DNA from: Sympetrum striolatum
Taxonomy: Eukaryota > Arthropoda > Insecta > Odonata > Libellulidae
Direction: 5' to 3'
Length of the DNA stretch: 64,000 nucleotides
Assembly (NCBI GenBank): GCA_947579665.1
Contig: OX388345.1
Span: 29,727,849-29,791,848 of the forward strand
Shown here: positions 12,321 through 26,600 of the stretch, piece by piece
Position numbering within the stretch: the stretch's first letter is position 1
How the letters are laid out: each line of letters starts with the position of its first letter
Made by a program: the position numbers and the translations under genes
The notes under the pieces: generated by a model
Seen by the model: the letters and a program-made list of their open reading frames with translations, nothing else
Databases searched by the model: none
Told to the model about the DNA's origin: nothing

Positions 12321-12951
12321 TTAAAATATATACATATTTATTTATTTAAAGTTGAACTCTGGAATAAAGTTACGTTCCCAATAATTCAATCTAAGGAGCT
12401 TTTCCCGCAAAATTCACCTCTTCAACCACGAATCAGTGGCAGTAGACGCAACTGCTGCCTTCGTGTAACAACTTTTTTGACCGTATAAACGTGAATTCGT
12501 GCAAAAGAATTCTGATTAAAAACGGAGTTATTTGTATTCCATTCCGAACTTGGGAGGACTTTAAATATAGCATCTTGGATAAGCATTAGGATTGCGGGCA
12601 ACTCGATCTGCTTCCGTGCTCTCTGAAATATCTCTGTCTGGGATATTTTCCGTCCTAAATTGAGTCCTCAACCCAACGTCGATACTGGGAGGTTGGGCCG
12701 ATCCTCGGCTTATCTGAACCACCTCTCGCACAACTTCCATCCGAACCCTCTCCTTCCCCATTAACTTGGATGTCCTCTTAAGATCGCTCCGGATTGGGTA
12801 AATATAGCACACTGTAGTAACTTATGCCGAGTGCGAGAATATTTTTTTAATCCACTCTGCGATGCGAACGGTAAGACTTTCCAAGTATTTGAGGATCACT
12901 TTAATTCCTCGACAATTCAATATTTTTTACATTTCCGCCATTTTATGGAAT
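12321..12951. other. Unassigned stretch
   Basis: An open frame at 12561-12812 (minus) shows no domain. Nothing else is recognised. Confidence 0.5.
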
Positions 12952-13281
12952 AATAATTTATTTATTTATTTAAACAAAAAGAACGTTTAAGTTCCATCAT
13001 AAAAGGAGAAAAGAAACATAAGTTAACCAAAGAAAACACCTCAGTATCGAAATGTAAAACATATACCCATTAAATTTAAACAATTTTATTATGAACCACT
13101 TCTATGTAAAAATCAATAAGCAAAATCACCTTTCTAATAGCATATTTCTCAACAAAAGATTTTTTATAACCCTCTTAATGCTTCTTGCACTGTCAAAAGA
13201 ATTGCGATTCAGTTTTTCTGTAATGATAGCTTATATGGAAGTCAAATCCTGTGTATTATCCACAGCGTTGCAAAAGTAACC
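12952..13281 (-). mobile_element. LINE 3' end, family B copy 2
   Basis: The minus strand holds the decayed end of a LINE. It encodes, with one internal stop, a tail ending RSIKRVIKNLLLRNMLLER (stop at 13126-13128). Then follow a 3' untranslated region containing GATGGAACTTAAACGTTC and an (AAAT)n tail (12952-12973 on the plus strand as ATTT repeats). The tail and the VIKNLLL motif match family B copy 1 at 31944-32391. Confidence 0.55.
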
Positions 13282-13669
13282 TGATATCAGAACGCAGATG
13301 CTTATAAAAAGTAAATGAAGAGTTACTTGACCGAACTAAGAACCTTTCGACTCACAGTCTACGTTTCAAAAGTATAATTATAGTTTTCATGTATCACACT
13401 GCCATACAAATAATGAAGGCATAGGTTTGATTTCGAAAACAGGAATTGCATTATAATTAGCCAATATCTTATAAATAGATTACATTAATGAATCCAAAAA
13501 ATGTGAAGAGGTATCGTGGATATTCAGATAATGAGATATCAAAAGAAAACTTGCAAAGTGCTTTTTCCTCACGTATATTTAAAAACATATATATAACGAC
13601 CGGCATTGCCGGGTGATATTATCACCATAGCTTATCACAGTACAAGTTGAACACATCATACTATGCGTT
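13282..13669. other. Unassigned stretch with twin palindromes
   Basis: AT-rich. At 13601-13625 two small palindromes adjoin: CCGGCATTGCCGG and GTGATATTATCAC. They sit just upstream of the cassette at 13670 and may belong to the same insertion. Confidence 0.45.
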
Positions 13670-13740
13670 GTATGTTGACAATCATTCGCTGAAAACGGTT
13701 GTTTATATTAAAAAGAAAAACTTGTGGAAAAAGTACTGTA
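13670..13740 (+). repeat. Diverged hairpin cassette
   Basis: CATTCGCTGAAAACGGTTGT, a TTTATATTAAA block in place of AATAAA, and TTGTGGAAAAAGTACTG correspond in order to CACTCGCTGAAACCGGTCGT, AATAAA and TGTGGAAAAAAGTAC of the 5910-6107 fold-back. The CTGATGA part is not preserved. This is a single diverged copy. Confidence 0.6.
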
Positions 13741-14249
13741 GCAAGTTTTTATGATTATGAATTTAACGAATAATTCCATAAATAATAACAGCAAATAATG
13801 CCATCGTTTATAAAATATAGCATTGATTAATAGATTTTAGTCATTAAAATTACTCAAATCTGAAACATTTACATCCCACTGCGTTTTGAATAATTGACTG
13901 ATGAAGACAAAGAGTTAATTATAGTATTCAATAAGACCCATCCCTTAGCATGCATGGAGTGTATGAGACCCTGCCGAATAATGGAAGGAAGGTGAAATGT
14001 TAAAAAGAAATTGGGAAGTCAGGATGTAAATATTAAAAAGAAAGAATAATGTAACTACAGCTGAATTCGCTCAGTGATTGCTAAGACATATTATCGGAAG
14101 ACGTTCCGGATCCTATCCGGAAATTTTACAGCAAACTGTGCCGCTCCCAAGTCACGTATACTAACAAATACGTCTTTCTTTCCGGTGAAACTCAGATTGA
14201 ATTCGTATTACATTCATTTCATTCGTTCGACTTCAAATATCTACGTTTA

Positions 14250-14375
14250 TACATGTTTTCTGCAAGCCGCCTTTCGATGTATGGCTGAGGATGCTTACTC
14301 CGTTCAGTCTATTTACTTAATCTATACTATTGCGAATTGTTCGCAAGAAAGCTAATATTTTGAGATTTTTAAGAT
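14250..14375 (-). mobile_element. CR1/L2-like LINE 3' end, copy A2 (degenerate)
   Basis: Read on the minus strand, this matches the 3' end of copy A1. The plus-strand block CTGCAAGCCGCCTTTCG is followed by a decayed version of the GTGTGGCAGGGGGTG segment. Further on, the coding remnant NISFLANNSQ-stop-YRLSK-stop aligns with KNSFFPRSIRKSNRLGK-stop of A1. The copy is short and heavily mutated. Confidence 0.7.
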
Positions 14376-17300
14376 AGGATGAAAAAATTAATAAGGAGAT
14401 TAGGATATTAGGATACTCAAAATGAAAAATATAGGAGAATATAACAAATTAGTATAAAGATAAATACATTATATTCTAAATGATTTAAATATACCGGAAA
14501 TTAGCTCATATTGAAAATGGAGGTTGAAAACTATTATAAATTTATGCTTCTGAAATATGATTCTTAAATAACCAAAGTGAGAATTTTTAATTGAGAAAAA
14601 GTTCTCTAAAGCAGAGCAGTCACTGCATGGTGAAAGATAGGTTGGTACAGAATCATGCCAGTAACAACGAGTACAATTTTGATAGTAAAGGTATTGCGAT
14701 TATAGCTTATTGTGTGCAATAATTGTCGGTTTCTCAGAATAAAAATGGAGAATATTCTATAATAATAGAAATAGAGAATAATACATTCTACATTTACTTT
14801 TCGTCTTTAATCAGGTTTATGCAAACGAAAGGCAATGAGGTATGAGTAGTGCTTAATGATAGCATTCCTTTTGGGCACTCTTCATATAATTCTATATCAA
14901 AATATATTCATAGGTCGTTGTGCTCCACACACGTGTAAGTTTTCTTCTTCTAGAATCTCAGCTGACCGAGAACAATAAGCGCAAACTACCTCACTCCTCA
15001 CCTTGCCCAATAAGCCTCATTCTCATTCCAATTTCATGAGTAACTAATGGTAGGGAACCGACCTGCCTTTGGGTAACTCCCTTCAAATACAGGTTGCTTA
15101 TGCATAACGTTACGAAAATGAGAAATAAGCATTTCTCACGCGGCATATTTCCCCGAAAATCAATAAATCCAGCCGCCAAAAATCCAAATCGTCCATAAAA
15201 AAATTGTTTCCAAATACGAGAGGTGCGGCTTGGGATTGTATAACGTGTGCGAACAGCTGTCGATTCGGAAAGCAAACACGGCGAACAATATCGAGTATTT
15301 ATCGAATCGTAATGACGCGCTGTCAAAATATAGCGGAAAAAGGTGTGCTTTTTAAACCGCTGTTTTTAACGCGTGTGATCGAGACGCTAATGTTTCCGTT
15401 CTTCCCGCTCTTGGGCTATCGGATCCCAGCGGAAAAATAAACTGTTAAGGCAGCACCTGATAAACGCGTCTGCAGTTGAGTGCTCCTTTGAAATGGGTCA
15501 TCCCAAGGCGTGGAACTCACGCGTGCTATGACCGCGCACGCCTCTGCTTTCAGATCGATATCACGGCCGTACTCCGAAGAGACGCCCAAACACAAGGATC
15601 GAACGCCACGAGGAAATGTTTGGAAAGTTGATCGTCTCTGCGTCCTCATTCACGTGTCCCCTTTTGTAGGTACTTTGTGTCCTTGGTTGCACCTTGTATC
15701 TGAGCTGTACGCATAGATCAACAGGAGTCTACCTCCAGTGACAGACGGTCGATAGACCGACACTCGGTTGACGGACGGACGGTAGATCGACATTCAGCTG
15801 TAGTATGATACGCTTGAAGAACCAATTTTCACCAACGCTCAATTCAGTTTATAAGATAGCTACGATTCTCTAATAATTAAACGAATATTTGCCAGGTTTA
15901 AATCAAACTCTCAAAGCACTCGATATGAACATGCCTAATAGACAATTAATACTGCAAATGATTCTTATTGTATATTACTAAATGCCCAGACAAACTTTTT
16001 ATAAGTAATTTTAAAAATTATATTGTAAAACTTATATCAGTAGTAATTACCATAAAAGACTAGTCGATTTCTTTTCTAATAGTTAGTAATTTAAAATGTA
16101 CATTACATATCAATATGAAACGCAACGAAGACAATGATATTGCTAAATGAATAATATTAAAAATAATCCATGAACATTTGAGAAATGCAAGCCCAAATGA
16201 TTTGTTGATTAGGAGTAGCCAAAATGTACCAAATATCTACCAAGTTAGGGTTGGTACAATATAAGGATCCTAATTAACATTAAATAGGGTTAGTTAGCTT
16301 AGGCTGATGATTCTTCTCTCTGAAAATCGATATCTTTACAAGAACGTTTCTAATATGAAGTTTAGTTTCATTATCACTCATCTTCCGTAAAGGAAAAAAA
16401 TATTCCCTAATGTTCCTCCTCCATCAACGGAATTTTAGATTATATTCTTCTCTAATTGAATAATGCCTACGGTATCATCAAAAGAGTTTTTACTCTTGCA
16501 GTCAATTTCTATGCTTACGAAGTCTTACATTGTTATAATAATACGCCAAGGAAATTTATTGGCAGAATGGAATGCATTCTTACGGGTTGGACGGGTTGAC
16601 AGGTTGCCTGATCGGGTCTAACTACACCAAATGTTGGAAGTGAACCCTTCTATTCTCAAAAATAAGAAAATGGTCCGTTCCACCCATCTGTTGTTTCGCT
16701 TTGCAGCGTCCCATGTTCCCACGTAATTTTCGGAAGCTCGCAAATTTCAGGCTACACGTGCCCTAAACTTAGCGATAAATTTTGTTAGTTGATGGCAGCT
16801 CGGCGTATCTCTGGGCAGCAAAACCTTTACATACGCTCTCCAGCTTGCTTTATATTTAATGGGAGATACCTCCAAATCCTTTCTTTCAAGGGGAAGTCTA
16901 TTTTCATAATGATGATTTACAATTTTCGTAAAATTATTATCTTCCCTTAGCCTTTTTTTGCTTAAAAGCAGTCACCTTTTACATGGAAAATATTCTTTTA
17001 TTTTACATGAATTACTTTACCAGCGCCTCGAAACTTTCCTTCATGGCATAACTAATATCATGTATCTGCGATATTGTTTCTAATAGTTCTAAATATCTAC
17101 GCTAAAGTCGTAAGAATTTATATATTAGGTCGATTCTCTGTTTTAATAGTGCGTAGCCTTTCGAATAGGCTTTCATATTGCATCACTACAGAAAGATTGA
17201 CTAGATAATTCCACAACTTATAAACGATATGATAAGAGAAATTTGGAACAAATTATTTTGATCGAACGCGGTTGGTTATCCCAAATACAGCTATTGAGAA

Positions 17301-20300
17301 ATAAATTTTATTATATAATGTCATTAATGCTATAACAAATATTAATATATAATACGGAAATACTGTTGTTAAACATAATTGTTTCCATTCAATGTTTGGA
17401 GAGTACTGTTGCTTCTTTTGTTTACAGATAGAGAATATTCCCGCTTTTCTAGAATATGGTTTCCAAATTTCCTCATATTTTGACGTAATTTTCCTAATTA
17501 AGTATTGTTTATATTTTTAAAACAAAACATAACTTAAATATGAAAATAAGTTACTTCGTCGATGTTGATTGTTGATGTTGACGTGGTTGTCATGCTCTTG
17601 TTTATATAGCAGTAGCATTGAGATACTTTCTGTTATATCGAAAGAAAAGGTGTATAAAAGCTATGCAAAGTGATATACAAAAAATAAAAAAATCGCTTGC
17701 TTATCAATTCTACAGTATGTTGACGAAGTTCATTCAGCGTTATGAGGCAGAGTATCACAGTTATAGGTTGAAGATGATAGTTTGGCCATAGAATCATACT
17801 TAGGGTGTTAAAAAGGTTGATAACCCGGGATTTTTTATTACCATTTTCACATTCCATTGCAAGGCTGACAAAGATGGCTTTTAGAGAATTTTAAAACTTA
17901 TAATTCATTATTAGTAACGTTCAAATTCATTTTGTAGCAATTTGGATACCCTGTGTTAATGTTTATTTTTTTCTCACATATTAAAACCTAACTGCGACGA
18001 TTATAATTTGCAGAGAAATCACTTTCCTTCACGGAATTTAACTCGGTACCCCCTTAGACTCCAGTCTCTTTAGAATCACATTTAAGAAATATCAGTAAAA
18101 CACATAAGATAGAAAAAGCGAGGAAAGATAGCAGTTCTGGAGATTTGCGAACTGCTGTGAACTCACGTAATTCCGCTGAAAACTCAGCGAGTTTTTCCGT
18201 TGATAGGGTTCGGAGATCTTGGGGCGGAACGCAGCAAAGCTGTGAGTTACAGTTGCTCCTCCAAATACCTCGAGCCTTCTTGATCGCCCGCGACGTTGCC
18301 AAGTCGAACAAAAACTCCCGAGATGGGGTACCTGTGGAAGCGGAGTTACTCTCGACTCCGTCTGCCCTTGGGAAAGGGAACGACGTTTAAGGGTACGGCG
18401 GAGAAGAACGATGAAAGAAACGGAATGGAGTTAGTGTCATGAACAGAGCAGATTATTTGGAAGGATGCCTACCTCCGAACTTGACTTGCGTGACGAGGAT
18501 CTGCTTGGGAATTCCGCAACGTTTCGACATGACCGCATCTCATGTCCAAGTGTCATGGACTTTTATGACTCTGGCAATTGAAAGTCTATCGAAGAATAAT
18601 CGACAAAAATATGCGCAGCTTCCTCCATAAAAATCAAAATCGCCATGAAGATGAAAAATAAACACTCCATTCCCGCTCTATAACAGATAATCAATAATTT
18701 AATCCGAGAAAATATTCGCCGTCATGGTGAATTTCGTCTCTGAAAAAGTGACAAATGAACATCGCTTATATTTCGCAGAATGAAAGCCTACTTTGAATCA
18801 ACGTCCGTAAATAAAACTGAGATAAAATAAAGCCCTACTTAGCGATGATTTAAGTGAAGTAACATCGAAACAATTTCATTATGATTATGTTTAAGTAAAC
18901 TGTTTGCAATAAATCTTCTAGGATGGAAGAATAAATAATATTGGATGAATACCTTTGATCATTTTACCGATAATCGTAACACTTTCACTGCTATAAATAA
19001 AATTTCAAGATTGTAATTTTAAAAAGATGCAAAATGCTTCTACTTCATCGAGCTTTCAACTGAGTTTAATTTACTTTAAATTTTGATCTTGTCGGCACTG
19101 GAGAAATTATCCGAAATGTCAAAACGGACGATATAAAATATCTATTTTTGAACTAATGGAGAGATGAAGGACCAAATTTAATAGGAAAGTAAAATTACGG
19201 TAGTAGCAAAATAACTTTTATTCGTGAAATTATGTATTGTAAATGGCATAATCTAGATAAAAATTGATCTCCTTACGGTCACTGGAATAGAGCATTTCCT
19301 AAACATAAAACGATATAAATATTTAAAATCAGCACTTTTTTGGCATATCTGTATGTTTATGTGCCCTGGGTATGAAGAACTCTGATTTTATTCAGTGTTC
19401 TATCTTAATATACAAGTTAATTATGTAATCTTTTAGAACTTTGTAATATAGTCCTAAGTTAGAACCTGCTAACAAGCAATCATTTGCTTAAAAGGACCAA
19501 AACATTTTTATTTAAACTGTAGAAAATACAGGTTTACCTTATTGTAATATGTAACAGTGTATGAAATGCATGCTACATTATGAAATGCAAGGTTAACATT
19601 TTACCCTATATAATGTTGTACCTTCAAAGACGTTATAATTTAAAAATTATTTTCAAACGGACTACCAAAATTAGTCAATCAATCAATTTTGGCAAAAAAG
19701 TGTGTAAACGGCTAAAATTTTATGTATTATAATTTTCTAATTCACGAAATTATATTTATAAAAAAAACACTTTATGAAATTGAGCTATTACCCAGGTATT
19801 CGGCGTCATTTTGTCAAAATTATCGGTCGATCGATCTTAAAATTGGCTACGAACACAAAATCGCACACACACATATATTGCGGAATTTCGTTTATATATC
19901 ACGATTCATCTCGACAAACGAGCCACTCTTTCCTCGCTTATGAATCACATACGTGATACGGCGTTGATGCAAACTCTCCAATTTTAAATGGGGAATTATT
20001 TCAGAGTTGCATCGGGTGATTTGGACTGGAAAATCGCCGATTCCATTTGGGCCGACGGCTGATGAGAAAATGCTTTCGTTTCGAAGCGCTTTTTGTTGGG
20101 AAATCGTTACTCTTTTGTTCTCGGTTGCGATAGCGGATTGAATCGCAGATCAGTCGTTCGAAGAATCGATGTGAATCTACTCTGAAAACTCCGATAGACA
20201 GGGAATTAATCATAACTTCAGATTTAATAAACGAAAAGGATAAGAGCATTTCTTAAATATTTGGAATCTCTTCTAAGCTCTGGTATGTATAACTTGTTCA

Positions 20301-22236
20301 TCTACACGAAAATAAAAAAGTGGATGAAACTTTCCTAGTAAAGGCTTATCTCATATTATAGATTGTCCTGACTTTTGCACTGGATTTTTCATTTAAATAA
20401 ATAAGACCAAAATACATGGCAGTTCCGTTCGTAGGAATATAGTTGAGTATGGATGTATTTGGATATATTGAGGAAAACTCATTTTTCAGATTAGTGTTTA
20501 TCCTGCAATCGTAGTGAAGTGTATTCCGTGCAGTTTTTGTGTAAACGTGAAGAAATATGCAGGAATGACTAAGATTTTTAGTTCTTGAAATAGATAATTA
20601 ACGATTGTACATTTTGAAGCAAAAAATATTAATCGTAAAATATTTATTTTTTATTATTGTTTAATTTTATTTTTCATGTGGAATTTTATTTAATTATATC
20701 ATTCAACTTATTTTAATTTTAATTTTCATGTGGAACTGAGACTTAGTTATTTACTCTCCTTCCGTAAAATATTTCACCAAGTAGAGAAAAAACGCTCTGC
20801 CACAATGATTTCACTTCACCAAGTAAAATGGCTACCTAATATATTATATCTGAAAAATATTTTATTATGGTTAATAAATTAATATTGTACTAAAGCCTAG
20901 ATATTGAATCCTTGCTTTAAAAATACAGACATTTCAACCCTTGTGTTGATTAAGTCACAAATAGTTTCACATAATTCCTGTGAAATTAAATTATTATACA
21001 CGAGTTATTTTTATTTTGGAATAAACTCAAGGAAATATAGAGATGCAAATTTAAAACATGGTTTAAAAGAAAATCAGAAAATATGATGTTGAGTAAACAT
21101 TATGGTAATCGTAGTGATAAAGAATGTGACTAGCATAATTTATTAGCTTTATATCTGTGATATCGGTAGTAGGTTACTATCAACTCATTTAAGGTATCAT
21201 TGCAAGTTGGCCTTCTGGCCAGTGTGTAATTTATTCGTGTGTCACCCTTTGATATATAGTTAACTATAAACATAAATATTTACTAGTGTGTAGTCTTTGA
21301 CATATAGTTCCATTTTTCCTAAGACTCGGTTATTTTCCTGATTCTCACGTATTTTACTCATTATAATACGTCAATATCAATTGATTTTATTATTCTTATT
21401 TAGTTCGATGGAAAAATCTCATTTAAGTAATTATCATATATACTCATATGAGTAATCCTCAGCGACATTTATCATACTTAAATCTCAATCACACAAAGTT
21501 GAAAATGAATCTCAATATTGTGAATCACAATTGAAAATATTGGTGCTTTCCCCAAAAGAGCCACCCTTCGAAGGCAAGGTTGTGATTATTATATGTATTT
21601 TTAAGACAAGCGAGAATAATAATAACTAACATTAGTTTAAAATTTACAGTATTAGGCCGGACTTTATGGAACGGCATAATAAATAAATAAGACAAATTCG
21701 TAATTTCCACACTTAAATATTTATGTACCAGTACCTTATGATTGAGAAAGCTGAAACTAATCGTAAAATATGTATTTAAGTGTGAAAGTAACCAAGTTTT
21801 CTTATTTATCGTATAGTTGTGATGAGTTAATACTCGCAAAATAAGATACAATTTTAGATCCTTAACTTAATAGGGGAGACAAGCTTTATACTTATGATTG
21901 TGATTGTTTATCTTATTTATATTTATGATTTGGAAGAAGAAAAATTTCCAACTATGTTTAAGCATGGTAAAATACCACAAAATTCAGGCCAGAGTTATCC
22001 ATCGTATTTATCTCCTACTGTTTCCAAGGGAACCGCCACAACCATCATACAGTGACAGAAGGAAATGAGACGCTGAAGATAGGATTGATGTCCCAATGTA
22101 AATATCCACGAATTTTACGTCTTTAAAAGGTGGCAACCCTGACCTAGGACGAAGTATGTGATAAAAAAATTGCATCTCTCGCCATAATAACCACTGGGAA
22201 GTCTGAACCCCTTAAGAAGAACCAGAATGAGTCGTT
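14376..22236. other. Long unassigned stretch with two GC-richer patches
   Basis: No gene recognised over almost 8 kb. GC- and CpG-richer patches lie at about 15190-15780 and 18040-18560. Both carry open frames on both strands (e.g. 14991-15326 minus, 15204-15440 plus, 18054-18311 minus, 18145-18390 plus), none with a recognisable domain. The block 19462-19512 resembles 59660-59709 (AACCTGCT...GGACCAAA), perhaps a short old repeat. The frame at 21525-21851 (minus, 108 codons) is AT-rich and lacks motifs. Confidence 0.55.
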
Positions 22237-23274
22237 ATGAGCCCATCTAAGTACAATCAAAGCACATCAAAGCCCAATAACATGTCATCTGATTGGGCTC
22301 AAACATACAAAGGCATCCCTCAAGGCTCTACCCTTGGCCCTCTATTATTTACCATATACACCAACGACATCTCCTCTACCATATCCTATTGCAAATACCA
22401 CTTGTATGCCGACGATCTTCAGCTATATTACCACTCATCAATTCCGACTCTAAATAATGCTATCTTTAAGATGAACTCTGATATTGCTCAGCTCTTCAAC
22501 TGGAGCAACATTAACCAATTAAAGATCAATCCAACCAAAAGTAACTCCATCATAATAGGACATAAAAATCTCATCCATGGCCTAAACAATAAAAACCTAC
22601 TTCCGATAAAAATAGGTGACCAACTTGTCCCTCTCGTCAAATCACTCATTAATCTCGGAGTGGTTATCAACGAAAATCTCTCTTGGGCAGATCAAGTTAA
22701 TAAGATCTGCAAAACAGTCTATGGATCTCTGTATTCACTCGTGCGACTGAAAACATTTCTTTCCTTTCAACTCAGAAAGCAGCTGATCTCCTCTCTTATT
22801 TTTCCTCACTTCGATTATTGTGATGCTGTATTCAACGACCTCTCTGAAGAACTTGCACACAAACTACAATTAGCACAGAATTCCTGTATTAGATTCATCT
22901 GTGATCTCAGAAAAAAAGATCATGTTTCTAAATACTACTACCAACTTGGATGGCTCAAGCTCCAGTCAAGACGAAATCTTCACCTTCTCACTCAGCTCTT
23001 CTCCATAAGAATTAATAACCTGCCTCAGTATCTATCTGGTCTTTTTCAAACAATGCACAGCATACATTGTCTTCCGACTAGAAATAACCAGCTTCTTCAG
23101 ATACCAAAACACCGAACCGAAATTTACCATAATTCCTTTCATGTCTCCGCATGCAGGCTCTGGAACTCTCTCCCCACACATATTCAAAACTCTCCTTCGC
23201 TATTGGCATTCAAGAATCGCTACTACCAATTCCTTTTTCTTAATCAAACCTCCACTGACTCAGATAAACTTTAG
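22237..23274 (+). CDS. Reverse transcriptase, C-terminal two-thirds (partial LINE ORF)
   Basis: This part of a LINE polymerase would copy element RNA into DNA at a nicked target. Visible blocks: [13 protein letters not shown] (residues 26-38, RT motif B), [10 protein letters not shown] (55-64, motif C with the catalytic YADD), then the thumb region [14 protein letters not shown] (137-150) and a C-terminal tail containing ACRLWNSLP. The N-terminal endonuclease and the first RT motifs are missing, so the fragment cannot act alone. The ATG is simply the first after an in-frame stop at 22228-22230 and is not a natural start. The 345 codons without a stop or frameshift suggest a recent insertion. 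Open frames at 23141-23503 (plus) and 22488-22670 (minus) are shadows. The L2/Rex1 label is a best guess from YADDLQLY and the tail; the RT call itself is firm. Confidence 0.92.
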   Translation: MSPSKYNQSTSKPNNMSSDWAQTYKGIPQGSTLGPLLFTIYTNDISSTISYCKYHLYADDLQLYYHSSIPTLNNAIFKMNSDIAQLFNWSNINQLKINPTKSNSIIIGHKNLIHGLNNKNLLPIKIGDQLVPLVKSLINLGVVINENLSWADQVNKICKTVYGSLYSLVRLKTFLSFQLRKQLISSLIFPHFDYCDAVFNDLSEELAHKLQLAQNSCIRFICDLRKKDHVSKYYYQLGWLKLQSRRNLHLLTQLFSIRINNLPQYLSGLFQTMHSIHCLPTRNNQLLQIPKHRTEIYHNSFHVSACRLWNSLPTHIQNSPSLLAFKNRYYQFLFLNQTSTDSDKL

Positions 23275-23697
23275 CAGATTAACTTTTCCCTTCACTGAAC
23301 ATCTTTTTTTTCGCCTTTTCTTTTTTTCCTTTTATTCCACATATCCTTATCGTTCTCGCACACTCTCACCCCTACTCTTCTTCAAACGTTATATTCCTTT
23401 TTATATCGACTGTATTTACCTGTATCGATATATGTATATATATATATATGCACATACTTGTATATATTTTCTTTTCTCTTTATGCTCATTTGAACTTCTT
23501 TAACAAATTTGTTTTTTGTTTTGACTCGCCAAATGTTTATTTTTTTTAATTTCTTTTTTATTATTATGATTATCATTGTCTTTTTATTTCATTATTTATC
23601 CACTTTTTTGCAACGGGTTAAATGTAAGATGGGACTAATCAGTCTCAATTTCGCCCGACAATAAAGACCTTTATCTATCTATCTATCTATCTATCTA
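22237..23697 (+). mobile_element. L2/Rex1-like LINE, 5'-truncated, with (TATC)n tail
   Basis: A non-LTR retrotransposon fragment. It contains a 345-codon reverse-transcriptase frame (22237-23274), then a T-rich 3' untranslated region, AATAAA at 23660-23665, and a (TATC)n tail (about 23670-23697). Such short-repeat 3' ends are usual in L2/CR1-type elements. The 5' truncation falls just before RT motif B. It is the least decayed element in the window. Confidence 0.85.
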
Positions 23698-26600
23698 AAT
23701 GGAGCATCTACGTGTATTTCTCCCCTATCTCGCATCCATAGACAGCCATCGAACCTTTATTAGCACTAACCTTTAATGTCACCGCTCTGAATCGTTTCCC
23801 CGTTCGCCTGTTCACAACCTCAGGAAGTCGTTAATTTTCTCAGCTGCTATTACTGCGCTCGCCGTTATTTTCGAATTTGACGTCCGAAAGAAACAAAAGA
23901 ACGGCGCTTTGCGGAGATTTGTTTTTAATTCGACGCTGCGATGGGCCGTAACACCAGCTGATGAGTTTCCGTCCTCCGCAGCTAACGATTTGATGGGTTT
24001 TCATCCGAGGCTCGTCATTGCGCGAGCAGACGCCGATGCATTGCATCGCTACCGAATATCATGCAGTTGTACCTCTTCTAACTTGGAGACATTCTAGCTT
24101 CGAATGGTTCAGAGTTGAAATCTAGAACAGCGATATGAAACCATTCGGACTTCTAAGGCCAATAAACACAATTTTTAATGCCGCTGACCTCTAATACAAA
24201 GTTATGAAAAGCTCTGAATATATTTATTATGAGTAGAATAAAAGTTTTGTTTTAATAGAAATTGGAATGAAATTCCTTATTGATCATTGTGAAAGTGAAA
24301 CCAAGAGAGTTCATCAAACGATGAAAGGGTATAATTATTATATTATATTATTTTCCAAATAATGTCAAAACATCTTCGCAGACTATCCAAAAGCTTCTCA
24401 TGGTCCATTAGATGTCCTCAATTCATGACTTGGAGACCGCTCAAGTAGCTCAAACGATCCTTTTACGTCCGTATTGCATGTTGATGTAAATAAATTTACC
24501 TGCTACATGATCGCTTTAAGATGTGATTCCAACTCATCGCTCAAGTACAACTCATTTTAAATAACTTGGCGTACATTCAGCAGTCTAGCTTATGAAGTCA
24601 AAAGCCGTTGCGTTTCCAATTTAACTCTCTAAGAACGTAGCCAATGGCACTCTTTCCTTGCAAACAACTGAGGACTTCCTATTTTGACAACTATTAAGAA
24701 CAAGTAAATGATGCTATAAGATAAGTGATGAGTAAAAAAAAGAGACTAATATAAAAGGCATTAGCGCTAATGCAGACGACTGGAACCATCGACTTGTCGT
24801 TTCAAACAAGGAATTTTGACATAATGTGATTTGGGAACAGGTGCAAACCTATAGATAATGGCAAGAAAAACGTTTACAGTTGATTTTCCTCTAAAAATAA
24901 GCAAAATATTTACTCGCGGTGGTTGATTTTTGCTTGGAACCTGAATTGATGTGAACACCTCTTTTATATAATTCATTACTATACTGTTATAAAAACACTA
25001 TTTACCCATTGAGCGAACGCACTAAATCCGAATCGCTCAAAAATGTTCATAAAATTTACCAAATGCGAGGAAGCAATTAATCGATCCTGAATTCTCATTA
25101 AACCCTGTTTGCTAAGCAATTAATTGAAAGTAGGGGATACAAATTAACTGGCGCTCCAAAAACATTTTTATGTCATATACGTATAGTTAACTTACGTTTA
25201 TGCAATTAGGTAGAATTAATCAGGAGCTACTGCAGGAAGTAAGTAATGCATTCATACCTGAAAAGACAGAAAAAATCAATTATTTTCGAGTGAAATTGAA
25301 ATTGTTGCGGATTCTCAAAAGGTTCAACAAAGGTAGAAATTTGTTACAGATATATGAGAAGAAAGAAATGTATATATTTTTTATAGATATGAAGGATATC
25401 CAGTGTTCTATGAAACGATTATGAAATTTATTTGTGACCAAAATGATGAGATATCCAAGTCTCATTCAGTTTAGTTATCATTCAAAATTTTCTATAATCT
25501 ATATTTGTAGAGTGCTACCTTTGTTCACGAATTTGCTTAAGTAATAGCCGAGATTATAGTCTTGAAAACTGAAAATCCATTGAATTTTAAGGGAAACTTT
25601 TTAATTCGTTCCAAGGCCCTCTAATAAAGTAATGAAAGAAAGTGAAAAAGGAAGTAATTCAGCATCAATGAAGACGAAGGGTAGCATAGAAAAGTACTGT
25701 CTATATCAGATATGCATACTTTGTAGATACATAGTTCGTTTTATAATTTTAAATAAATTAAAAATGGTTTATGGATAACTGAGAGAAAAATTGTGAAATT
25801 TAAAATCGCCTAACCTAGTAATACGACAGAGTCCAGCTTTAAATTGCTTTAACTGAGATATGCAAAATAATGGAAATGAATCAAATAAATCCGGATGTAT
25901 TTCACAGAATGAAGTTTACCGTTGGCGAGAAGGGAATAGGGTTTATGGGGAAAATACAATAAAGTAGCACTATAACGTGATGACAGGAAGACATATACTT
26001 TACCATTCTAATGTGAACAATTCTTAAATTATTTCCAATTGTCCATTTTTCGTTCAATGTGGGTAACGTTCCAAAGTGTTTTGTAGCACGAGTGGAATGC
26101 AATAAAATAACTGAACTACGATGCGTTCGGAATGTTTAAACTAACAGCCTTCAAAAAATATTTTTTAGAACGGGAAACTTCAAATGCATACCCGTTTTAC
26201 TGCGTGATCGTAGAAAAACTTAACTATCGGATTCAAGTTTCTCCTCATACTCTGCGGACATTACTAGTGCTATAGAGTAATAAAGGGAGTAGCGAGCACT
26301 CCTTCGCCCCCCCTCCATGGATCCACCAACACCCAAAAAAACTTCCTCTGGATCACCGTTTGCGAAACACCTATTTCCACCCCAACGTAAAAGCACGGTT
26401 TTTGCCCCCGAATGTTATGCAGCCGGTGGTACTTAAAATAGTAGTAGTAATCGCCAGAAGAGGCGCCACGGTGGACCATTTCTCTCTGTTATTGTCGCAG
26501 TAATCCAGCCGATGAAGCGGCAATTACCTGAAAACTGCCACAATTGGTTAAACAGCGCTCAGCAAAGCCAAATATGGGTCAATAGTAATATGATGACAGA

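Noticed and set aside
14991..15716. Several overlapping frames in a GC-richer patch as a host gene
   Set aside because: Open on both strands, no domain, no splice pattern that I could defend; stops are simply rarer there.
21525..21851. 108-codon minus-strand frame
   Set aside because: AT-rich hydrophobic composition without any motif; expected by chance over this length.
23141..23503. 120-codon plus-strand frame
   Set aside because: Overlaps the end of the real RT frame in another phase and runs into T-rich 3' untranslated sequence.
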